This document shows, one piece after another, positions 35,098 through 43,637 of a DNA stretch of 64,000 bases (positions within the stretch are counted from its first letter, which is position 1; the number at the start of each line of letters is the position of its first letter). Below the pieces are notes generated by a model, which searched no databases, had not been told where the DNA came from, and saw only the letters and a list, made by a program, of their open reading frames with translations. The stretch lies in NCBI GenBank assembly GCA_029866025.1, contig JARXAD010000013.1, positions 1 to 64,000 on the forward strand. Reading direction: 5' to 3'. The DNA is from Vampirovibrionales bacterium (GTDB lineage Bacteria; Cyanobacteriota; Vampirovibrionia; Vampirovibrionales; Vampirovibrionaceae). A program made the position numbers and the translations under genes.

Positions 35098-35116
35098 GCA
35101 GGCAAGCCTGCCTTTT
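35098..35116 (+). terminator. Second rightward hairpin after ndk
   Basis: GCAGGC-AA-GCCTGC (35098-35111), then CTTTT. May be a second ndk terminator or one of the dispersed intergenic hairpins. Confidence 0.45.
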
Positions 35117-35236
35117 ATAAAGGGGTCTTTCCGTAGCCGTTATTGTTATTGAACAGGCCCCTTTTTTAACAACCCAGCATTGCTGGGCTTGCAGGTAGCC
35201 TCGCTCTTCGATACTCTAAGAAGTCTCAACTTGGGT

Positions 35237-35309
35237 GGGGGATTGGCGCAGTTGGTAGCGCGTCTCATTCGCATTGAGAAGGCCAGCGGTTCGAATCCGC
35301 TATCCTCCA
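35237..35309 (+). tRNA. tRNA-Ala, anticodon CGC
   Basis: A full cloverleaf in 73 bases. The acceptor stem GGGGGAT pairs with ATCCTCC (35302-35308) and contains the G3-T70 pair that marks tRNA-Ala. D stem GCGC/GCGC, anticodon stem TCTCA/TGAGA with loop TTCGCAT (anticodon CGC, reads GCG), 5-base variable loop, T arm AGCGG-TTCGAAT-CCGCT, discriminator A. CCA is not encoded exactly (ACCCA follows). Confidence 0.93.
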
Positions 35310-35330
35310 CCCACTTTTCTTACTCTAAAT

Positions 35331-35903
35331 TTATTTACCGTTTAAAGCTTGCATTACGGTGGCGTAATTAAAAAACAGCCACCCGCTGAAGATACCAACT
35401 AAAAAATTTAACAAGCCTAAAATACCGAGAGCCATTTGAAGAGCATGATGAGTCCTATACATATAGTCTCCATCAATTCCATATTCTTCTTTGTAGCACT
35501 TTTCTCGTTCCGTTTCAGGTAAAGAGGAATATGGCTCAATATTATCAAGCTTTGCTTTTAATCTCTCCTCCCTTTTTGTGTAGCCAAATAGCTTAGTCGC
35601 TAATCGTTCCATTTCTTCATTACCGAGATGTTGATTCCAGCAAAAAAACAGATAACCAAGACCTGAAGCGAAGCCTAGTGCAGAGGGAACTATAAATGAG
35701 TACTTTAGAGTCTCAATATCCGGCTTTGATAAAGCGTAAGAAAAAATAGCACCGACAATTGCATAGTAAAAGCTAGAAAAATTTAAAATAACCCTAATAT
35801 AGTCAATTTGTTCTGAAGATAAGAGCTTATAGCGCTCCCAAAGAAGATTGCGATCTTCTTTGTCTTGCTCGGCTAAAATCTTATATTCTTCCAGAGTTTG
35901 CAT
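35331..35903 (-). CDS. AT-rich hypothetical membrane protein next to tRNA-Ala
   Basis: A 190-residue protein with three or four hydrophobic helices: about 38-58 and 66-90 as a hairpin, and about 160-185 at the C-terminus. Between them is a charged region (FGYTKREERLKAKLDN). ATG 35903 lies 4 bases after the dut stop. Its base composition is lower in GC than dut or tpiA, and it abuts the 3' end of a tRNA gene, a common place for acquired genes. No family recognised. Confidence 0.65.
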   Translation of the reverse strand: MQTLEEYKILAEQDKEDRNLLWERYKLLSSEQIDYIRVILNFSSFYYAIVGAIFSYALSKPDIETLKYSFIVPSALGFASGLGYLFFCWNQHLGNEEMERLATKLFGYTKREERLKAKLDNIEPYSSLPETEREKCYKEEYGIDGDYMYRTHHALQMALGILGLLNFLVGIFSGWLFFNYATVMQALNGK

Positions 35904-35907
35904 CCAT

Positions 35908-36396
35908 CTACACCCGCCCCGTAGAGCCAAAGCCGCCTTGGCGATCGAGTTGTGCCTTGCTGCGCTCCACGGTGTCAAAGGTCACTGCATCCCACGTGGC
36001 TTGGGTCACGGGAGCAATGACGAGTTGAGCAATACGCTCACCCGGTTGTATGGTAAAGGCCTGCTGCGATAAATTCACCAGCGGCACCTTCACCTCATCA
36101 CGATAATCGCTGTCCACCGTTCCCACGCAATTAATCAGCGTAATGCCGTGCTTAATAGACAGCCCACTGCGCGGGCGAATCTGACACTCATAACCCTCCG
36201 GCAGCAGCAAAATCAATCCCGTGGGGATGAGCTGACGCTCAAAGGGCTGCAAGGTAATGGGGGCGTCAATGGCGGCACGCACATCCATCCCCGCACTACC
36301 CGTGGTGGCATAGCTGGGCAATTCGTTGAGCGCGTGGGGCAATGCATGGATTTCAACCGTCACCACGGAAGGCTTAACCAGAGTAGAAGTAGACAT
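35908..36396 (-). CDS. dut: dUTP diphosphatase
   Basis: Trimeric dUTPase hydrolysing dUTP to dUMP. All five motifs are visible: SAGMDVRA, RPRSGLSIKHG, NCVGTVDSDYRDEV, GERIAQLVI, and the C-terminal RQGGFGSTGR that closes over the active site. Start at ATG 36396 (GGAAG upstream) rather than a GTG two codons earlier. 162 residues. Confidence 0.95.
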   Translation of the reverse strand: MSTSTLVKPSVVTVEIHALPHALNELPSYATTGSAGMDVRAAIDAPITLQPFERQLIPTGLILLLPEGYECQIRPRSGLSIKHGITLINCVGTVDSDYRDEVKVPLVNLSQQAFTIQPGERIAQLVIAPVTQATWDAVTFDTVERSKAQLDRQGGFGSTGRV

Positions 36397-36419
36397 CGTC
36401 ACTCTTCCTTACCGAAAAA

Positions 36420-37238
36420 CTACACAGCACAGGCAGCGGGCACTTGAACGGACATCCCAATGGCGTGGAAATCGCTGGCCACCAGGCTGGCCCCGCCAAT
36501 CAAGGCACCATCAATATCACCCTTATTAAGACCATAAGTGGCAAACAGCTCACCGCTGTTGGTAGGCTTAACACTACCGCCATACAGCACCCGCGTGGCT
36601 TGCGCCGCTTGAGGTGAGAGAACGTCGGCCAAGGTGCTGCGAATCAACCCACACACGCGGTTAGCCTCGGCGGCTCCGCAGGTTTTGCCCGTGCCAATGG
36701 CCCACACCGGCTCATAAGCCAGGGCCAGCGTCATAGACGCCTTATTATTTTGGAGCAATGCAAGCCCTTCGGTTACTTGCTCAATCACGACGGCATCCGT
36801 CATGCCTCCCTCGCGTTGTTCTAAGGTTTCCCCCACGCACAAAATGGGCGTGAGTCCGGCAGCCACGGCCGCTTGCACCTTGGCCGCCACGGTGGCGTTG
36901 GTTTCGCCATAGTATTGGCGACGTTCACTGTGGCCTAAAATCACGTAGCTTACGTTGGCGTCTACCAGCATAGCCGCGCTAATTTCGCCCGTGTAGGCGC
37001 CTTCGGGTTGGCTTTCCATGGTTTGGGCGCCCAGCTTAACGGGGCAAGGCACTTGCGATAACACAGAACTTACAGCGTCCAATGAAGTAAAGGGGGGGCA
37101 AATAAGCCACTCCACGGCGGTATTGCAGCCCTGTTTGCACAGTGCTGCCAAATCCGCCACAAATCGTTGGGCCTGTGGGCGGGTTTTCATCATTTTCCAG
37201 TTGCCAGCAATCAGTGGGGTGCGAGGAGAAGCAGTCAT
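36420..37238 (-). CDS. tpiA: Triosephosphate isomerase
   Basis: Interconverts dihydroxyacetone phosphate and glyceraldehyde-3-phosphate. Catalytic residues are in GNWKMMKT (Lys), ILGHSERR (His) and YEPVWAIGTG (Glu); LYGGSVKP binds phosphate. Start at ATG 37238 (MTASPRTPLIAGNWK). About 272 residues, slightly long. A C7 run inside it (ICPPFTSL) is in frame, which is useful as a control for homopolymer accuracy. Confidence 0.96.
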   Translation of the reverse strand: MTASPRTPLIAGNWKMMKTRPQAQRFVADLAALCKQGCNTAVEWLICPPFTSLDAVSSVLSQVPCPVKLGAQTMESQPEGAYTGEISAAMLVDANVSYVILGHSERRQYYGETNATVAAKVQAAVAAGLTPILCVGETLEQREGGMTDAVVIEQVTEGLALLQNNKASMTLALAYEPVWAIGTGKTCGAAEANRVCGLIRSTLADVLSPQAAQATRVLYGGSVKPTNSGELFATYGLNKGDIDGALIGGASLVASDFHAIGMSVQVPAACAV

Positions 37239-37345
37239 ACAAAGGCTTTCTAAAAACAACTGGAAAATGAATCGGCGCCAAACAAAACGCCCAGAGCGTA
37301 AACCCTGAGCGTGTATTGTAGAGGAAAGGATGGGTAGGCTAAAGG

Positions 37346-37603
37346 TTACCCGAGCCATGTTTCAGAAGGAGCTGTTTCTTCAGTAGTATTGGTTCCGTTT
37401 GCTACATCGGTGGGTTCTTTAACAGCGGGCTCTTCAACTTCTGTGTTAGGAGCAAACCATTCGTTTCCAAAATGTACGCTAGATTTCACAAAGGTATTAC
37501 TACTTGAAAATTTGGTCTCGGTGGCGGGACCTTGGTGAGGTTCATTTTGATTGGTGGGGCGCATGGGTGTATAACCAAAACGCATCGAGGAAAAAGTAAT
37601 CAT
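37346..37603 (-). CDS. Small accessory protein with N-terminal MRFG motif
   Basis: An 85-residue polar protein starting MITFSSMRFGYTPMRPTNQN, rich in Thr, Asn and Glu, with a second aromatic patch SSVHFGNEWF. ATG 37603 has AGGA 8 bases upstream. A perfect 20-bp palindrome lies about 116 bases upstream. No recognised domain; the start resembles other R-F-G proteins in the window. Confidence 0.6.
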   Translation of the reverse strand: MITFSSMRFGYTPMRPTNQNEPHQGPATETKFSSSNTFVKSSVHFGNEWFAPNTEVEEPAVKEPTDVANGTNTTEETAPSETWLG

Positions 37604-37718
37604 AGTTGATATCCTAAAGACTGAAAAAGAAGTGCTACTAACTGAGAATAGTAGTAAAGGTGAAACATAAGTTAGTGTCAATTAAACACGTTAAAAAGGA
37701 TACTAAAGCAGATCTAAT

Positions 37719-37738
37719 GGTTGACGTTAACGTCAACC
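37719..37738. promoter_or_regulatory. Perfect 20-bp palindrome, probable operator
   Basis: GGTTGACGTTAACGTCAACC reads the same on both strands. It lies between the small MRFG gene (start 37603) and the end of proS, in the position where a repressor site for the leftward gene would be. Confidence 0.5.
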
Positions 37739-37809
37739 TTGCTTCGTCACTAAAAACGGCCCCTACGCGTCATCGTAAAGGCCGTTTATGGAGAAACCTT
37801 TTTAAGGGC

Positions 37810-39588
37810 TTACTTCGCAGCAACCAGCTCGGGAGTGGGGGTCACGCGGGGTGTCCACGTTTTAAATTGCTCTTGGGCCCAGGCTAAGGCTTGTTCTAGC
37901 GTTAGGTCTTGGGCGGTGGTATCGCCGCGCATTTTGCACTCCAGCAAGCCTTCGGCGGCCTTTTTGCCAGCGGTAATCCGTATGGGAAAGCCCATCAGGT
38001 CGGCGTCTTTAAACTTTACACCGGCACGCTCGTCACGGTCATCCAGCACGGCTTCAATATTCAGAGGCTTTAAGCGTTCGTAGACTTGGGTAGCCAAGGC
38101 CATCTGGGCCTCATCGCTTGGGTTTACAGGGATGATCATGGCGTGATACGGGGCAATGGCCATGGGCCACAACATGCCGTCCTTGTCGTGGAAGCATTCG
38201 ATGGCCGCAGCGGCGGTGCGAGTAATGCCAATGCCGTAACACCCCATGATGAAAGGCTGTTCCGTGCCGTCTTCGGCGGTGTAGGTGGCGCTTAGGCTCT
38301 CAGAGTATTTGGTGCCCAGCTTAAAGATATTCCCCACTTCAATGCCACGGGTTTCTTTTAAGGCCCCGCTTTCGCAGCTGGGGCAACCGTCCCCCACTTG
38401 GACTAGGCGAATATCTAGAAAGGTGGAGGGTTTTGGGACGTCCGTGCCCCAGTTGGCCTTGATGCGGTGCAGTCCGGGTTCGTTTTCTGCCACGTAAAAA
38501 TTCGTTAAAGCCTCCGTGTTGGCATCCGCCACCACCGTGATGTTGGCCGGTAGGTTAATGGGGCCAATAAAACCTTTGCTACTGCCCGTCCACGCCGTAA
38601 TTTCATCGGCGGTGGCCATGCGAATGGTATTGGCGGCTAGCGCGTTTTTTAGTTTGGTTTCTTCCACATCCATATGGCCGCAAATAAGTGCTAGGACAGG
38701 TTTTTCTTCATCCACCACGTACACCAAGCTTTTTAAAATAAGGCTGGGTTCAAAGCCAAAATCCTTGTGCAAGGCTTCAATGCTGGTGGCGTTGGGGGTT
38801 GCAATTAGCTCACTAGTACCTTCAGGGCCATTGAGCGTTGCAGGCTTTGCCTGGCTTTCGGCGCGTTCGGCGTTGGCTGCGTAGTCGCAGCTATCGCAAT
38901 AGAACACCACGTTTTCGCCGCTCTCCTGTTCGCCTTCGGCGATGTGGGTGAGCACCATAAACTCGTGGCTTTCGCTGCCGCCAATGGCACCGCTGTCGCT
39001 GCGTACCATCACGGTTTCTAGCCCGCAGCGGTTAAAAATGTTGGTGTAGGCGGTGGCCATCCGCTCGTATTCGTCATCCAAGCAGGCGTTGCTGGCATGG
39101 AAGCTATACGCGTCTTTCATCATAAATTCGCGGCCCCGCAGCAGGCCAAAGCGGGGGCGTTGCTCATCACGGTACTTCAGTTGAATTTGATACAGGTTTT
39201 GGGGCAGCAAGCGGTAGCTGGTGAGCTCTTTGCGGGCAATGTCGGTAATCACTTCTTCGTGGGTGGGGGCCAGCACGCATTCGCGGTCGTGACGATCTTT
39301 GAGGCGCACCAGCTCTTTGCCATACACGTCCCAACGCCCCGATTCTTTCCACAAGTCGGCGGGTTGGAGAATAGGCATGAGTAGTTCTTGGCAACCGGCG
39401 GTGTCCAATTCATCGCGCACAATGGTGTTGATTTTTTGCACCACCCGCCACATGAGGGGGAGTAGGTTGTAAATGCCGCTGGCCACTTGACGAATGTAAC
39501 CCCCGCGCACCAGCAATTGGTGGCTCACCACTTCGGCTTCTTTGGGGGTTTCGCGTAGGGTGCGAGCCAGTAGGCGGGTCATGCGCAT
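37810..39588 (-). CDS. proS: Prolyl-tRNA synthetase (bacterial type)
   Basis: Class II synthetase of 592 residues. Bacterial-type layout: catalytic domain with motif 2 (RFGLLRGREFMMKDAYSF), a large inserted editing domain (about 230-400), motif 3 (GCYGIGITRTAAAAIE) and the anticodon-binding domain. The MRMTRLLARTLRE start is typical. Charges tRNA-Pro; the editing domain removes mischarged alanine. Confidence 0.96.
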   Translation of the reverse strand: MRMTRLLARTLRETPKEAEVVSHQLLVRGGYIRQVASGIYNLLPLMWRVVQKINTIVRDELDTAGCQELLMPILQPADLWKESGRWDVYGKELVRLKDRHDRECVLAPTHEEVITDIARKELTSYRLLPQNLYQIQLKYRDEQRPRFGLLRGREFMMKDAYSFHASNACLDDEYERMATAYTNIFNRCGLETVMVRSDSGAIGGSESHEFMVLTHIAEGEQESGENVVFYCDSCDYAANAERAESQAKPATLNGPEGTSELIATPNATSIEALHKDFGFEPSLILKSLVYVVDEEKPVLALICGHMDVEETKLKNALAANTIRMATADEITAWTGSSKGFIGPINLPANITVVADANTEALTNFYVAENEPGLHRIKANWGTDVPKPSTFLDIRLVQVGDGCPSCESGALKETRGIEVGNIFKLGTKYSESLSATYTAEDGTEQPFIMGCYGIGITRTAAAAIECFHDKDGMLWPMAIAPYHAMIIPVNPSDEAQMALATQVYERLKPLNIEAVLDDRDERAGVKFKDADLMGFPIRITAGKKAAEGLLECKMRGDTTAQDLTLEQALAWAQEQFKTWTPRVTPTPELVAAK

Positions 39589-39690
39589 GGGCGGTGGGGC
39601 TTTCGTGACAACAGTTGGGCATTGATTGCCCTATTGTAAAGAAAGCGGTGGGTTTCACCAAGAGCGTGGCCGAAACGTGGTTCGAGCGTC

Positions 39691-41301
39691 TTACTGAGTG
39701 CCCAAAAGTTCAATATCAAACTTTAAGGTGGCGTTGGGCGGAATATCATTGCCGGCACCTTGAGCCCCGTAGGCCAGTTTGGAAGGAATAATGAGGGTGC
39801 GTTTGCCGCCCACCTTCATGCCAGCCACGCCTTCATCCCAGCCTTTAATCACCTCGCCACCGCCTAAGGTAAAGGTAAAGGGCTCACCACGGTCCAGTGA
39901 GCTATCGAACTGTTTGCCGTTGGGGTACAAGGTGCCCGTGTAGTGAACGGCTACCTGTTGTCCAGCAGTGGCTGTTGCACCGGTACCCGCAACCATATCG
40001 GCGTATTGAAGTCCGCTGGGGGTTTGAGTAAACGCCAAGGTGGTGGTGCTGATGGGTGTGTTGGGCTTTGTACTGGCGTTGGCAGTCGGTACTGCTTGGC
40101 CTATCGACGGGAGGGATGGTAGGGGTGTAAGCTGCGCCAAGCGAGGCTTCATGGCGGTTTGAATTTGCTGCCACTCGGCAGGGGTTAAGGCGGGCTGAGG
40201 GTTGAGAGGCCCAAAACCCTGGGTGGCGGCCACGGCGGTGGCTACCTTGTGCATGCGCTTGTCGGGGCGGGTGTGATCGCGCGAGATTTTTTTCCATTGG
40301 GTGCGCCAAAACTTTTTGCTCTCTTTTTCGGCGTCTTCCAAACTTTGCTGAAAGGTCTCAATGCCCTTGGGATCAATACCGGCGTTGCGCAGCATGGAAA
40401 CGGCGCGCAAGTCGGCCTCGTCTTCGCGGCGGCACACGGCTTTATCCAGAACCAGTTGAGACACAAACCTTACGGCTCCGTACAACACCGCCGCCGAAAA
40501 CAGTGCTTTGGTGAGAGGTGCTTTAATAAGCTGCTTTAGTCCATCTTTCCAAAACGGTGGCGATGTTTTAAGGGTTTTAAACAACGTGGGCAATTGTTTA
40601 AATGCTTTGGGCAAGGTCTGGGTATACAGGGTTTTATCAAACAACTGGCCAATGCCGTTACCCAGCGCTATGGCCCACTGTTTAACAGGCCACCGCTGCT
40701 TTAACCCTAGCCCCACTGTTCCTGCGCCCAGCAACCCATAGGTAGCGTAGCTCATTTGGCTGGCAATTTTATCGGTTTTGCTGGCGTCTTTGCTAATCAC
40801 GTGGCTTAGTTCATGGGCCAGTACAAAGGCCATTTCGGTGGGGTTTTTCACCTTCTTTAAAAAGCCTTCATTCAGGTATACCAAGCCGTCTTCCGTTACA
40901 AAGGCGTTGTAGTCGGGGTCATTCACCATCACCACCATGTAGCGCTTGGTTACCCCATTGCTGTGTAGCAAGTGATCCACCAAGCGCTGCACGGGCTGAG
41001 TGGCTTGAGGGTTGTACACAAAGTTGGTTTCGGCGGGGGATTTTGTGGATTTTTCTACGGAGCGATCCACCCAGTCAAAGGTAATGAGCTTTTGTAGCCA
41101 GTTATACTTAGGCTGCATGTAGACATGGGGGTTGGGGTTATCAATGGATGGATTGACACGAGGCTGGGACAGCTGAAATTGATCGGAGCTGGGCGGCAGC
41201 GTTGCTGGCGACCCTTGAGGTGAATTATTTACAGGCGGAGGTAACGGTACCAAGGGCAACGTCTCGGATGGCGTTGAAAATGTGTTGGGCCAGCCCGTCA
41301 T
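39691..41301 (-). CDS. M48 metallopeptidase fused to an FKBP-type prolyl isomerase
   Basis: A 536-residue protein. The M48 part (about 90-330) has the zinc site HELSHVISKD and the third ligand in CRREDEADLRA, with hydrophobic stretches around 180-205 and 260-285. The C-terminal 115 residues are a clear FKBP domain: VAVHYTGTLYPNGKQFDSSLDRG, then VIKGWDEGVAGMKVGGKR and LAYGAQGAGNDIPPNA. M48 peptidases handle membrane or misfolded proteins; FKBPs fold them. The fusion is unusual. No signal peptide is visible at ATG 41301 (MTGWPNTF). An inverted-repeat element lies 96 bases upstream. Confidence 0.85.
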   Translation of the reverse strand: MTGWPNTFSTPSETLPLVPLPPPVNNSPQGSPATLPPSSDQFQLSQPRVNPSIDNPNPHVYMQPKYNWLQKLITFDWVDRSVEKSTKSPAETNFVYNPQATQPVQRLVDHLLHSNGVTKRYMVVMVNDPDYNAFVTEDGLVYLNEGFLKKVKNPTEMAFVLAHELSHVISKDASKTDKIASQMSYATYGLLGAGTVGLGLKQRWPVKQWAIALGNGIGQLFDKTLYTQTLPKAFKQLPTLFKTLKTSPPFWKDGLKQLIKAPLTKALFSAAVLYGAVRFVSQLVLDKAVCRREDEADLRAVSMLRNAGIDPKGIETFQQSLEDAEKESKKFWRTQWKKISRDHTRPDKRMHKVATAVAATQGFGPLNPQPALTPAEWQQIQTAMKPRLAQLTPLPSLPSIGQAVPTANASTKPNTPISTTTLAFTQTPSGLQYADMVAGTGATATAGQQVAVHYTGTLYPNGKQFDSSLDRGEPFTFTLGGGEVIKGWDEGVAGMKVGGKRTLIIPSKLAYGAQGAGNDIPPNATLKFDIELLGTQ

Positions 41302-41396
41302 GGTCTCAATCTTACAGGGTTGGAGCTCTCTCTCAAAAACGCTCGTGTGCCTATGAATTACATGCATAAACGCAACCAAGGGTTATTTTATGCTGG

Positions 41397-41420
41397 TTTG
41401 TAACAAGCGCGTGTTACAAA
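41397..41420. promoter_or_regulatory. Perfect inverted repeat TTTGTAACA-N6-TGTTACAAA
   Basis: Nine-base perfect arms around a 6-base spacer, 96 bases upstream of the leftward M48-FKBP gene. The longest and most symmetric of four related elements in the window. Confidence 0.55.
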
Positions 41421-41476
41421 ACAATTACTTGGGGCCGTTCCTTCCCGCTTATCAATCCCTTTGGCCCTCCCTTAGT

Positions 41477-41568
41477 AAAACCCGCCTTTGCGGGTCGTAA
41501 ACGCTAACATTAATAGGAATTTACGCCTTAAACTTTTATAAAAGCCCGCCTTGGCGGGTCGTAAAAGT
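41477..41568. repeat. Two related hairpin units with a shared GGGTCGTAAA tail
   Basis: Unit 1 (about 41477-41503) has CCCGC-CTTT-GCGGG and unit 2 (about 41539-41566) has CCCGCC-TT-GGCGGG; both are followed by TCGTAAA. They lie before the tail-fibre-like gene. They could be terminators on the minus strand or small dispersed repeats. Confidence 0.45.
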
Positions 41569-41663
41569 TGTTCGCTATGGGAATGGAGCGTCATGGGATA
41601 AAGTAGGCCTATCGTATTTAAGAATTTATGTTACTCATCAAAAAGAGCAGAGAGAGCCCTACT

Positions 41664-43064
41664 ATGACTCAAATTTCTCGCTTGCGCGATGCGCAAATTA
41701 CCAACGGCAATGTGATTAATGCCGACGATTTGGATACGGAATACAACCAGCTGGTGAGCGAAAGCAACGCCCAAGACACACGCCTGACCGCCATTGAATC
41801 GGGTGCCATAACCCTACAAGGGGTGAAAACCTTTACGAGTGCACCCAAGCTAGACGCTTTGGAAGAACGCACCCTAAGCCAAGGCATTACCGCAGAAAAC
41901 GTGGTGCTGAAAGCGGGTTCGGTCCAGTTATCGGCCACCATTCTTATCAGTGGTGTGGATATTTCGACGAATCGCATCACTACCAATCAAAGTCATAACA
42001 TTGTCACCGCCACCGGTGTTCGCATTAAGGCAGCCACCACGTTGCCATCGCCCTTGGTGGCCACCACCACCTATTTTGCCCGCGCTGTGAGTGCTACCGA
42101 AATTTCCCTGCACCCCACAGCCCTAGATGCCACCAACAATACCAACACGGTGGATATTACCACCACGGGCAGCGGAACATTGTGGGTGCTGGCGGATCCT
42201 CCCAGCCCGCAAACGGGCCAAGTGTGGTATTCGCCTGTCAGTAACTGTTTTAAATCGCGTCTTAATAGCCAAACTACCAACTTAATTACCAGCTCAACGG
42301 CGGTACCACCTCAAACGTTTATGTCGGGCTCTGCCATTGTGTACACCAATGCCAATAGCATTACCCTGCCTGCCAATTTACAAGCCTTTGATAAAACAGG
42401 CGTGCTGTTGATGGCGCTTTCAAGCAGTCAGGCCGTGGCCTTAAACGTGAGTGGTGCCAATGGATTGGATACCGGTACTGAGGCTGCTAACACGTGGTAT
42501 TACCTGTACCTTGTTGGCGATACCACGGGCACCAATACACCCAAAGGGTTGTTTTCGTTGGTGAATGAGGCGGTGACGGGCAGCGTTACCTTGCCCAGTG
42601 GCTACAACGTGAAGCGTCAATTGCCTTTGGCTTTGCGTAACGATGCCAGCAGCAATATTGTGCCTTTTATTCAAGCCAGGCTGGGCGATTGGGTGCTGTA
42701 CGACGGCGAAACCTCTCGCACCACGGCAGCCGGTGTGGTAACGGTAGCGGCTGCCCCCTATAACTTGCTGGCGGGGGGCACCGCAGCCACCTTTACGGCT
42801 GTTAGTGCTGCTACCATGGTGCCGGCCATTTCGCGGTTGGCACTTGTTCAAGGCCACCAAGGCACTGGCACCGATTTTTATGGCAGCGTGCGTCCTGGTG
42901 GATCCGCCAATGCCAACGGCAGGGCTTTTGAAGCCACGGCGTATAACGCGCCACTCGTAGAAATTCCCTTAAACACCAGTCAGCAATTTGAATACAAACG
43001 TAACTTTTCAACGGGCACGGTTCATATGGATAGTGTTGGTTGGCTACCCACGGAGGTGATATAG
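41664..43064 (+). CDS. Phage tail-fibre-like protein
   Basis: A 466-residue, Thr/Ala/Ser/Asn-rich beta-type protein. N-terminus MTQISRLRDAQITNGNVINADDL, with a short helical stretch NAQDTRLTAIESG, recalls tail-fibre shafts that start with a trimerising helix. The rest alternates small strands (SGSAIVYTNANSITLPANLQ). No signal peptide. Only one other phage-like gene follows, so this is an isolated module, possibly a domesticated or relic tail piece. Start ATG 41664. Confidence 0.55.
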   Translation: MTQISRLRDAQITNGNVINADDLDTEYNQLVSESNAQDTRLTAIESGAITLQGVKTFTSAPKLDALEERTLSQGITAENVVLKAGSVQLSATILISGVDISTNRITTNQSHNIVTATGVRIKAATTLPSPLVATTTYFARAVSATEISLHPTALDATNNTNTVDITTTGSGTLWVLADPPSPQTGQVWYSPVSNCFKSRLNSQTTNLITSSTAVPPQTFMSGSAIVYTNANSITLPANLQAFDKTGVLLMALSSSQAVALNVSGANGLDTGTEAANTWYYLYLVGDTTGTNTPKGLFSLVNEAVTGSVTLPSGYNVKRQLPLALRNDASSNIVPFIQARLGDWVLYDGETSRTTAAGVVTVAAAPYNLLAGGTAATFTAVSAATMVPAISRLALVQGHQGTGTDFYGSVRPGGSANANGRAFEATAYNAPLVEIPLNTSQQFEYKRNFSTGTVHMDSVGWLPTEVI

Positions 43065-43065
43065 C

Positions 43066-43419
43066 ATGCGATTTCATTTTACGTATACCGATGGCTCTTG
43101 GAGCGATTTAGCCGAATACGAGGCCATGCCAGCCCCCCGCAGCGGTGGCGTGTGGACGGAAGGCGAACCCGCTGAAAACAGCCCCCTCAATGCGCCGGTG
43201 GATGCCGCTGAATATGCCCGCCAAGTGTTGCTCACGCTATCGGTAGAGAGCCGTGCGCGACACTATACCCACATTGCCAATATTGCCGTGGCTCTGGATA
43301 GAGGCGATACGGGAGTGGCCCAGTACATTTTGGCCAATTCCATACAGCCCATTACCCCCGAAGAAACCGCGGTTCTCACCCAGCTACAAACCGCCTTTGC
43401 CTCGTTACTGGGTGGGTAA
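43066..43419 (+). CDS. Small protein paired with the tail-fibre-like gene
   Basis: A 117-residue protein, MRFHFTYTDGSWSDLAEYEA at its start, helical C-terminus (ALDRGDTGVAQYILANSI). It begins one base after the stop of the tail-fibre-like gene. In phages such small genes often encode tail-fibre chaperones or tip proteins, so that is the likely role, without motif proof. Confidence 0.5.
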   Translation: MRFHFTYTDGSWSDLAEYEAMPAPRSGGVWTEGEPAENSPLNAPVDAAEYARQVLLTLSVESRARHYTHIANIAVALDRGDTGVAQYILANSIQPITPEETAVLTQLQTAFASLLGG

Positions 43420-43619
43420 TTTTTTTATTTTTTGGTGATAAGGGGACGTTCCCTCCCCTTACCCCTCCATTTGTTTTTTAAGGGCTTCGCCCTTATGAAC
43501 CCTTCTCCGGAACCCCACCGCGATCAGTTTTTCCAATACAAATGAATCGCAAGTGAAGTGACTCAATAAACCTATCCCCCCATAAAAAATACGGAGCGTT
43601 GAATATCACGCAACACTAT

Positions 43620-43637
43620 AAAAAGACGCTTCGCGTC
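43620..43637 (-). terminator. Terminator at the end of ccsA
   Basis: On the minus strand GACGC-GAA-GCGTC (43637-43625) followed by TTTTTAT. It overlaps the ccsA stop codon. Confidence 0.65.

Noticed and set aside
37081-37100. C7/G7 run in tpiA as another frameshift
   Set aside because: The run is in frame (ICPPFTSL) and the enzyme is complete; it serves as a control instead.
43440-43495. Hairpins after the tail-fibre pair as terminators
   Set aside because: Stems are good but no T-run follows on the transcribed strand, so I did not call them.
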